Origin: Thermoplasmata archaeon
GTDB taxonomy: Archaea > Thermoplasmatota > Thermoplasmata > Thermoplasmatales > Thermoplasmataceae
Assembly: GCA_021806355.1 (NCBI GenBank)
Contig: JAJZXT010000201.1
Coordinates: 1 to 7,972, forward strand
Length of the DNA: 7,972 bases
Direction: 5' to 3'
Under the pieces are notes generated by a model. The model had not been told where the DNA came from. It saw only the letters and a list, made by a program, of their open reading frames with translations, and did not search any database. Position 1 is the stretch's first letter; each line of letters starts with the position of its first letter. Below, piece after piece: positions 1 to 5,227 of the stretch. Position numbers and translations under genes: made by a program.

Positions 1-967
1 GGGAGAATTCCCGCTTGTTGACAGTTACGGAACAGAAATATTTGTCAAGAAGAAGAGAGGAGCCTGGCTCGCTTTCATATATACCGTTGCAGTTACTTCT
101 GCACCCCTCATAGTATACATTGCTTCCATTTCAGCCAATACCGGATACTACTCATTCAGAATACCTCTATGGTTCATGGGCGCTGTAGGTATTGCAGTAT
201 GGCTCATTCGATTCAGGCTGATGGAATCTCCAAGATGGCTTGAAACTCATGGCCATCTGGACGATGCAAAGAAGCTCATGGATAAAATTGAAAGCGAAGT
301 AGTAAGAGAAACAGGCAAAGAACTTCCGCCGATACCTGATGTGATCCCTCCGGCAGTGAAGAATCCAAGGTGGGTTGAGATGTTTGCACCTGATGTCAGG
401 AAAACTACTATTCTGATGGCAGTTTTCATGTTCTTCCAGTCAGGAGTCTTCTATGGTTTCGTTATATTTGCACCAGGTCTTCTGACCGTTTCTTATCCTT
501 CAGACGATCCTCTGGGAATCGCAGCTGTGATATTTTCAGGATTCCTTGTGGGAAGTGTATTCAACATATTCATAATGGATAAGATCGAGAGAAGGACAGG
601 AATAATACTATTCATGATACTTGGAGGAGCCTTCGGAAGCATGTTTTCAATTGCTTCGGGTCTCGATGAATCAATCATATTTGGATTCCTTACATCATTC
701 ATGCTCTGGAACTTCTCCAACTTCTATCACCAGTACAATGCTGAAATATTTCCAACGAGACTCAGGACATCAGCTGCAGGATTTGTGTATTCCATATCAA
801 GGGTATCCACAACCCTGATAATACTGTTCATAGCAATATTCATAGGGGCAAAGAATGCCTTTGGAATATTCAGCTTTGCCTGGATTATGATACTGATCTG
901 TGCAGCTATGCTTATACTCATAGGGAAAACATCCACAGGCAGGCAGGTTGAAGAAATAGCAAACTGA
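1..967 (+). CDS. MFS transporter, sugar-porter-like, 5' truncated by window edge
   Basis: The frame is open from base 2 to the TGA at 965-967, giving 321 visible residues of a protein that is usually about 450 long, so the first four or so membrane helices lie outside the window. The visible part starts in the loop between helices 4 and 5 (acidic residue, then KKKRG). It continues with hydrophobic helices 5 and 6, then the ESPRWL motif that sugar-porter-type MFS proteins carry after helix 6, and a charged cytoplasmic loop. Helices 7-12 follow, with a DKIERRTG loop after helix 8 and an AEIFPTRLR motif near helix 11. The protein should be a proton-coupled or facilitated importer in the cytoplasmic membrane. 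The substrate cannot be read from sequence; sugars and organic or aromatic acids are all carried by relatives. An internal ATG at 176 is not the real start, because conserved MFS sequence lies upstream of it. It is followed by a T-rich terminator and then by two enzymes of acid/CoA chemistry, so an organic acid substrate is a reasonable guess. Confidence 0.9.
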   Translation, partial: GEFPLVDSYGTEIFVKKKRGAWLAFIYTVAVTSAPLIVYIASISANTGYYSFRIPLWFMGAVGIAVWLIRFRLMESPRWLETHGHLDDAKKLMDKIESEVVRETGKELPPIPDVIPPAVKNPRWVEMFAPDVRKTTILMAVFMFFQSGVFYGFVIFAPGLLTVSYPSDDPLGIAAVIFSGFLVGSVFNIFIMDKIERRTGIILFMILGGAFGSMFSIASGLDESIIFGFLTSFMLWNFSNFYHQYNAEIFPTRLRTSAAGFVYSISRVSTTLIILFIAIFIGAKNAFGIFSFAWIMILICAAMLILIGKTSTGRQVEEIAN

Positions 968-980
968 AAAACATATACCA

Positions 981-992
981 TTTTTTATTTTT
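981..992 (+). terminator. T-rich archaeal terminator after the transporter
   Basis: Two runs of six and five T separated by one A lie 14 bases after the transporter stop codon, with no strong hairpin before them. Archaeal RNA polymerase commonly terminates at such U-rich tracts. A separate promoter follows before the next gene, which supports a transcription end here. Confidence 0.5.
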
Positions 993-1005
993 ATACATAA
1001 TTTTC

Positions 1006-1020
1006 TAATCTGTTAGATTA
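1006..1020. promoter_or_regulatory. Perfect inverted repeat upstream of TATA box, candidate operator
   Basis: The arms TAATCT and AGATTA are perfect reverse complements separated by GTT. The repeat lies a few bases upstream of the TATA-like box of the following enzyme gene, about where an archaeal activator, or a repressor blocking TFB, would bind. The arms are short and AT-rich, so chance is possible. Confidence 0.35.
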
Positions 1021-1024
1021 ACAA

Positions 1025-1032
1025 TTATAATA
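1025..1032 (+). promoter_or_regulatory. TATA-like box of the homocitrate-synthase-like gene
   Basis: TTATAATA is centred about 24 bases before the ATG at 1053. That spacing predicts transcription starting at or next to the start codon, a leaderless mRNA. No well-placed Shine-Dalgarno sequence is present; the only candidate, AGGT, touches the start codon. Confidence 0.55.
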
Positions 1033-1052
1033 TTCAAAGCAATTGATAGGTC

Positions 1053-2093
1053 ATGATAACTGATGATACACTGAGGGAGGGGCTTCAGGCCCCTGGAATC
1101 TCATTCACGTTTGAAGAGAAACTTTCACTGGCAAAGATTGTGGCATCATACGGAATAAAATGTGCCTTGGTATCATACCCCTCTGCACACACCTCTGAGG
1201 TAAAGATTACAGAGAAAATTGTTTCCGATAAAATATTCAGGGATGTTTTTGCACTGGGCAGGACACTGAAGAGTGATATTGATATTATAGATGCCACTGG
1301 AGCAAACATATCCATTCATCTTCCCTTCAGGCTCGAGAACCTTGAGAAGATAGTTGAGTCGATAAAATATGCTTCCACAAAGGGAAAGATAGTTGAGGTT
1401 TCAATTGTGGATGTCATGAAGAATTTGCCTGATGAAATCATAAAAATAGCAAGAATTGTCGAAGATGCAGGTGCTGATATCATCCAGCTCCCTGACACCA
1501 CAGGATCTGGTACTCCAAAACAAATAGGCAGGCTGTTTTCCATGGCAAGGAGTGCAATAAAATGTGAAATAGATGTCCACTGCCACAATGACAGGGGCCT
1601 CTCAGTTGCCAATGCCATAGCAGCTCTCGAGAATGGGGCTGATCGAATCGATACCACCATATTCGGAATTGGAGAGAGAAATGGAATAACAGATGTGGCC
1701 TCCATCAACAGGGCACTTGAAATGGATGGAATTGACACTGGATTGGATTCAAATTCCATGAGGAAGGCCTATGAATCTGTCCTTGAGATCATACTCAAAA
1801 AAGTTGGCCCGGAATTTTTCATAGACAATTTCCCGGTGAACGGAAGGAATATTTATACAAACACTGCAGGAACCCATGTTGCTTATTCCGATGTATTCAC
1901 TGGAAAGGAAATGAGCTTTAATGTGTATGCAGGAAAATCCATGATCAACACACTGCTAAAATCAAATGGAATTAACCTCGATGAGAGTTCCACAACATCA
2001 CTTCTAAAAGAAGTGAAGGACAGAGCAGCAATCAGTGGAAAATGCATCACAACAGGAGACATTATCAAAATGGCAGGTGAATTCTCTGCATAG
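1053..2093 (+). CDS. Homocitrate synthase-like DRE-TIM metalloenzyme (HMGL-like family)
   Basis: This 346-residue protein belongs to the HMGL-like/DRE-TIM metallolyase family (isopropylmalate, citramalate, homocitrate synthases, HMG-CoA lyase), which make or break C-C bonds next to a carbonyl using a divalent metal. DDTLREGLQ lies at residues 4-12, with Arg8 as the expected catalytic arginine and Glu9 as the metal ligand. HCHND at 176-180 supplies the two metal-binding histidines, and DTTIFGIGERNGIT at 200-213 is almost the version found in homocitrate synthases. HMG-CoA lyase's GCPYA cysteine loop is absent. The tail (about 270-346) resembles the short C-terminal subdomain of homocitrate synthases and lacks the long LeuA regulatory domain. 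Oddities: the usual GEQ of the first motif is GLQ, and the usual Glu-x-Gly strand near residue 40 reads ALVSYPS. The ATG at 1053 fits the TATA spacing and leaves the normal very short leader before the first motif. No lysine-biosynthesis gene is nearby; the next gene is a CoA-transferase. Family assignment is firm, the exact reaction is not. Confidence 0.85.
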   Translation: MITDDTLREGLQAPGISFTFEEKLSLAKIVASYGIKCALVSYPSAHTSEVKITEKIVSDKIFRDVFALGRTLKSDIDIIDATGANISIHLPFRLENLEKIVESIKYASTKGKIVEVSIVDVMKNLPDEIIKIARIVEDAGADIIQLPDTTGSGTPKQIGRLFSMARSAIKCEIDVHCHNDRGLSVANAIAALENGADRIDTTIFGIGERNGITDVASINRALEMDGIDTGLDSNSMRKAYESVLEIILKKVGPEFFIDNFPVNGRNIYTNTAGTHVAYSDVFTGKEMSFNVYAGKSMINTLLKSNGINLDESSTTSLLKEVKDRAAISGKCITTGDIIKMAGEFSA

Positions 2094-3210
2094 AGTCGTG
2101 GAAATCGGGCATATTGTGGCAGGGCCTACAGCAGGACTCATATTTGCAGACATGGGATATGACGTAATCAAGGTGGAAAGGCCCGGGGAGGGAGATATAT
2201 CAAGAAGGCTTTCTGATACTAGTTCTGGCGCATTCCCTTTCTTTAACCGCAATAAGAGGAGCATAACACTCGATTTCAAGGATGATAAGCACAGGGAAGT
2301 GTTCAGGAAATTGATCTCAACCTCCGATATACTGATTGATAATTTAGGCTGGGGTGCAATGAAGAAACTTGGACTGGGTTATGAGGAACTGTCCAGAATC
2401 AATCCAGGTCTGGTTTATCTTTCCATAAAGGGTTACGGAGAGGGCCCCAATGAAACAAGGAAATCCCTTGATTTTCCAATAGAGATCCACAGTGGTGTCG
2501 CATATATGACAGGCACCATGGACAGGCCCATGAGAGTGGGCGGTTCACTCATAGACATGGGTGCAGCCATGTTCGGTGTCATAAAGACCCAGGAAGCGCT
2601 CATCGAAAGATCAATTTCAGGAAAAGGGAAATATATAGACATAGGGCTTTTTGAAACGGCTGAATTTTTCATGGGCCAGCATATAGTCACATACCAGTTG
2701 AATGGAAAAGAACTTAAACCATTGAACGAGGAGGGATTTGCATGGGCGATATATGATTTCTTCCCCACAAAGGATGGTAAAAAGGTTTTCATCGGTGTAA
2801 CAACGGATACGCAATGGGAGGTATTCTGTCGGGCAATGAATCTTGAGGTCTGTTCTGAAAAAAACCTGAAAAAAAATGAGGACAGGTTCAGAGAAAGAAA
2901 AAAACTCAATGAATTAATCACCAACAAAACCATGGCCCTGACTGAAGAAGAATTGCTGAACCTCCTGAAATCCATCAATATGCCTTATTCTACATTAAAA
3001 AAACCCTGGGAACTCCTGGATGATCCACATGCAAAGCCAAAGATGGCCAGGGTTAATTACATGGAGAGAGAACTCATTATACCACAATCCCCGGGCGGGG
3101 GTATGGAAATGAGGGACCCTCCCTCCCTGGGCCAGCATAATATGGAAATACTCACAGAACTTGGATTCAACCCCGAAGAAATACAAGAAATCATGAAAGG
3201 AAACAAATAG
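2077..3210 (+). CDS. Class III CoA-transferase, CaiB/BaiF family
   Basis: The protein has 377 residues from the preferred GTG start, close to the family's usual 390-400. Such enzymes move CoA between carboxylic acids through an aspartyl-CoA intermediate in the cytoplasm. The N-terminus VVEIGHIVAGP followed by ADMGYDVIKVERPGEGD (about residues 7-40) is the classic family opening. The catalytic Asp is Asp160 in GGSLIDMG, followed by the typical GKGKYIDIGLFE segment. The end of the protein carries the usual PHAKPK and LGQHN elements. GTG at 2077 is chosen because it gives the normal short lead-in to the first strand; it overlaps the previous gene by 17 bases, implying translational coupling. A GTG at 2035 would add 14 residues and GTG at 2098 would remove 7. 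Donor and acceptor acids cannot be read from sequence. The overlap with a homocitrate-synthase-like enzyme suggests a dicarboxylic or hydroxy acid substrate, by inference only. Confidence 0.9.
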   Translation: MNSLHRVVEIGHIVAGPTAGLIFADMGYDVIKVERPGEGDISRRLSDTSSGAFPFFNRNKRSITLDFKDDKHREVFRKLISTSDILIDNLGWGAMKKLGLGYEELSRINPGLVYLSIKGYGEGPNETRKSLDFPIEIHSGVAYMTGTMDRPMRVGGSLIDMGAAMFGVIKTQEALIERSISGKGKYIDIGLFETAEFFMGQHIVTYQLNGKELKPLNEEGFAWAIYDFFPTKDGKKVFIGVTTDTQWEVFCRAMNLEVCSEKNLKKNEDRFRERKKLNELITNKTMALTEEELLNLLKSINMPYSTLKKPWELLDDPHAKPKMARVNYMERELIIPQSPGGGMEMRDPPSLGQHNMEILTELGFNPEEIQEIMKGNK

Positions 3211-3221
3211 GATATTCTTTG

Positions 3222-3238
3222 GAAAAGTTATTAAATAT
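3222..3238 (+). promoter_or_regulatory. BRE/TATA promoter of the HTH_10 regulator
   Basis: A purine-rich stretch GAAAAG (3222-3227), a plausible TFB-recognition element, directly precedes TTATTAAATAT (3228-3238). The box is centred 26 bases before the ATG at 3259, so the mRNA is probably leaderless. The regulator therefore has its own promoter although it follows the CoA-transferase gene by only 48 bases. Confidence 0.65.
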
Positions 3239-3258
3239 CCTCAAACTGATTAAGTGAT

Positions 3259-3906
3259 ATGTTGTCAGGCAATTTCAGCATTGCAAGTAAATGCAGTCTG
3301 GCTGAAGCTGCAGGTGTACTCAATGAAAAGATAATTTCCACTTATGTCTTTCCAATTGACAGAGACATGAACTATGTCTGTTCCATAACAAAGAAGCCAA
3401 AATCCTCAGAGCTTGAAAATGCCCTTTCCCATGATTATGTATCATACAACCTTTTCTCTAAGGATGGAATTACACTCATACAGGGCATAAAGAAGGGCCA
3501 TGGCATCATGAAAGCAATCATCGACTGTGGGTGTATTCCACTCCTTCCTATCACTGCAACGGAAGGAGTTGAGACTCTTACTTTCATGGCATTCAACTCA
3601 TCTTCTGTTTCCAAATTGCAGGAAGTACTTCAGGAGAAGAATTCACTTGAATATTTCAATTTTGACAGGGCAAGCGGGGTTGAACTTTTTTCAGAAGTGC
3701 AGAGAAGATGGGGTATCCTTGGATCAGTGAATCTTACTGACATGGAGAGAAAACTCATAAAATCTGCATATTCCATGGGTTTCTTTGAATGGCCAAGAAC
3801 ATACGATCTGAGCAGAATGAAGGCTGACTATAAGCTTTCCAAGCCCACATTACTCTTTCACCTGAGAAATGCTGAAAGAAAAATAATGAAAACTATTTTT
3901 GATTAA
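3259..3906 (+). CDS. HTH_10 (bacterio-opsin activator-like) transcriptional regulator
   Basis: This 215-residue protein ends in a helix-turn-helix of the HTH_10 family (about residues 159-212). The visible hallmarks are LTDMERKLIKSAYSMGFFEWPR, here given as the span 159-180, and then a recognition-helix region SKPTLLFHLRNAERKIM at 195-210. This DNA-binding domain is typical of archaeal Bat-like activators. The N-terminal 155 residues show no GAF or PAS signature that I can recognise; they contain Cys12, Cys41 and a Cys-Gly-Cys pair at 90-92, which may sense a small molecule, a metal or redox state (speculation). There is no signal peptide or membrane helix. Its position just after the enzyme pair, on the same strand with its own promoter, makes it a candidate regulator of that block, but HTH_10 proteins also act on distant targets. 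Confidence 0.85.
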   Translation: MLSGNFSIASKCSLAEAAGVLNEKIISTYVFPIDRDMNYVCSITKKPKSSELENALSHDYVSYNLFSKDGITLIQGIKKGHGIMKAIIDCGCIPLLPITATEGVETLTFMAFNSSSVSKLQEVLQEKNSLEYFNFDRASGVELFSEVQRRWGILGSVNLTDMERKLIKSAYSMGFFEWPRTYDLSRMKADYKLSKPTLLFHLRNAERKIMKTIFD

Positions 3907-3907
3907 T

Positions 3908-3932
3908 CAACAAGCATATTGAATGCTGGTTG
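3908..3932 (+). repeat. Hairpin just after the regulator stop codon
   Basis: CAACAAGCAT (3908-3917) and ATGCTGGTTG (3923-3932) pair over nine of ten positions around a five-base ATTGA loop. The stem begins two bases after the TAA. A short T-run (3943-3946) follows about 10 bases later. It may act as a 3' end or stability element of the regulator mRNA; archaeal terminators do not usually need a hairpin, so the role is uncertain. Confidence 0.4.
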
Positions 3933-4012
3933 ACACAGTTACCTTTTCTGTTGTGCCGAATCATCTCATCAATACAGTTGGCAAAATGCTCCTAATATTG
4001 TGCTTACCGTAA

Positions 4013-4033
4013 TATACATAACGCAATAAGTAT
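4013..4033 (+). repeat. Left terminal inverted repeat of the IS630-family element
   Basis: This 21-base stretch matches the reverse complement of 5087-5107 at 18 of 21 positions; both share TATACAT and then CGCAATAA. The outermost TA is best read as the duplicated TA target of IS630/Tc1-type transposition, placing the element proper from 4015. Confidence 0.75.
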
Positions 4034-5105
4034 TGTCGCATATGTTCCTCATTCCATGTGACATAGTGTTTTTAGGATTTCATTTTCTTCAATCCATAAC
4101 AGGAACTGTCTGGCAACCACTTTTATCATTCCTTTAAGATCGGGGAAGTACTCGTTATGCAATTTCAATTTTTTCAGGAGTTTCCACACCCGCTCTATGG
4201 GATTCAGTTTGGGTAGTATGGTGGGAGATGATCAAGAAACAACAGCTCTTTATGTTCCTCCAGCCATGACAGGAGCAGCTTTGCGTGATGGTATCTGGCG
4301 TTGTCCAGAATAATCTGCATCTTCTTTCCTTTTCCCCTGTTTCATCAGAACGGTAAGAAATCTCAGGAAGGTTATAGCGTTGGACACATCATGCCTGCAA
4401 ATTCTCCTGTCCTGATGTTCACAGCGCCGAATACGCTCATACCTTTCCTTGTGGGATACTGCAGTACTGATGGATCTTTATCTTCGGGTGGTATCCACAA
4501 GGCAAGGGTGGTTCCATGCTGGTAGAAATGGCATTCATCCAGTGTCCATATATCCGTATCGCCTCTCTTCAGGTCTTCAGAGAATTTTTTAAAAGTGTCC
4601 TGCTTTTCTGGATCACCTCTCGCGATCACAGGTCTGGGTTTTCTCATTCTGAACTCCAGTCTGTGAAAGATCATCTGGCAGGTACTCAATCCAATTTCGG
4701 CATGGTACTTCTCCGATATGTGGTGCATGAGAAGCTTTCCATTCCATAGATTATACTCATATCGCTGTTAATCTCAGCCATCTGCTGAGTTGTAAGCTTT
4801 GGTGGTCTCCCAGATCGTTTTCCTTCTTTGAGAGCGTTAAAGCCTTTCTCGTTGAACCTCTTAACCCATCTCTCCACAGTTCTGGGATCTTCTCCAAATA
4901 TGATTCCCAAATCATGGCAGCTCATTCCCTCACTAACGAGCAGAAGGTCATGTAGACGGTTGTCGTGCTTTGATTCCTCCGAACGTGATATTTCATTCCG
5001 TATTGCCACAGACCGTTCCTTTGCGTTGGTTATTTCAAGCCTTTTCATAATTGTATAATCATTTTGAATACTTGAAGGCATACTGCATAGTTATTGCGCC
5101 ATGTA
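4015..5105 (-). mobile_element. IS630-family insertion sequence, complete ends, inactive
   Basis: The element is about 1.09 kb, a normal size for IS630. It is bounded by near-identical terminal inverted repeats and flanked by TA on both sides (4013-4014 and 5106-5107). It carries one transposase on the minus strand that is broken by frameshifts. It inserted between the HTH_10 regulator and the ATPase gene and interrupts no recognisable coding sequence. The pre-insertion site can be written by joining 4014 to 5108. Movement would need a transposase supplied by an intact copy elsewhere. Confidence 0.8.
4049..5081 (-). pseudogene. IS630-family transposase, at least four frameshifts
   Basis: Read on the minus strand from the ATG at 5081, the N-terminal piece (to 4686) holds a helix-turn-helix (about residues 45-75, including DPRTVERWVKRFNEKG) and the GRPPKLT linker. 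The protein then continues in shifted frames. One piece from about 4750 to 4372 contains LDECHF with the first catalytic Asp (codon 4537-4539). Another contains ILDNARYHH with the second Asp (codon 4303-4305), and the last has LNPIERVWKLL with the catalytic Glu (codon 4193-4195), ending at the stop 4049-4051. The frame breaks lie near 4745-4765, 4372-4385, 4318-4326 and 4208-4216; the last looks like one lost base within the LPPYSPKLNPIE region. All DDE residues survive, with about 36 residues between the second Asp and the Glu, so decay is recent. A start at 5048 (MKRLE) is possible, but 5081 fits the TATA-like box in the right inverted repeat. Confidence 0.88.
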
Positions 5106-5107
5106 TA
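5087..5107 (-). repeat. Right terminal inverted repeat of the IS630-family element, with built-in TATA box
   Basis: This is the partner of the left repeat (18 of 21 matches). Read toward the transposase it begins TATACAT, which is centred about 23 bases before the transposase ATG at 5081. That is the same spacing as the TATA-like boxes of the host genes here, so the repeat end probably also carries the transposase promoter. Confidence 0.72.
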
Positions 5108-5163
5108 GCTGGGAAAATTATCCTCTTTCTGTGCGTGAATTCAAATCTTCTTTTACCAATGAA

Positions 5164-5184
5164 CATTAGTATTCATTACTAATG
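5164..5184. promoter_or_regulatory. 8-bp perfect palindrome arms upstream of the ATPase, candidate operator
   Basis: CATTAGTA (5164-5171) and TACTAATG (5177-5184) are perfect reverse complements around TTCAT. The site lies directly upstream of the TATA-like box of the ATPase gene, where a dimeric regulator could control TFB/TBP access. In RNA it could only form a hairpin in a transcript that starts farther upstream. Confidence 0.5.
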
Positions 5185-5190
5185 AAAAGA

Positions 5191-5198
5191 TTTATGCA
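5191..5198 (+). promoter_or_regulatory. TATA-like box of the ATPase gene
   Basis: TTTATGCA is preceded by the purine-rich GAAAAGA and is centred about 24 bases before the ATG at 5219, giving a predicted leaderless start. There is no Shine-Dalgarno sequence before the ATG. Confidence 0.5.
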
Positions 5199-5208
5199 TT
5201 GTATAGTA

Positions 5209-5227
5209 ATGATATTGTATGATATTG
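5209..5227 (+). repeat. Tandem ATGATATTG repeat spanning the ATPase start codon
   Basis: ATGATATTG occurs at 5209-5217 and again at 5219-5227 with one base between. The second copy supplies the start codon of the ATPase. The first offers an ATG in another frame that stops after 19 codons, so which ATG is used matters for expression. Confidence 0.6.

Noticed and set aside
1316..1759. 147-codon open frame on the minus strand
   Set aside because: It lies wholly inside the conserved DRE-TIM enzyme gene on the other strand, has no family signature, and its amino acid make-up is that of an antisense shadow.
1053..2093. Annotation as HMG-CoA lyase
   Set aside because: The GCPYA catalytic-cysteine loop is missing and the GIGERNGIT loop is that of synthases, so only the wider HMGL-like family name is safe.
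2433..2978. 181-codon open frame on the minus strand
   Set aside because: It is antisense to the well-supported CoA-transferase and shows no promoter or recognisable motif.
4301..4525. Plus-strand open frames within the IS630 element
   Set aside because: They are antisense to transposase sequence that matches the IS630 family in catalytic motifs.
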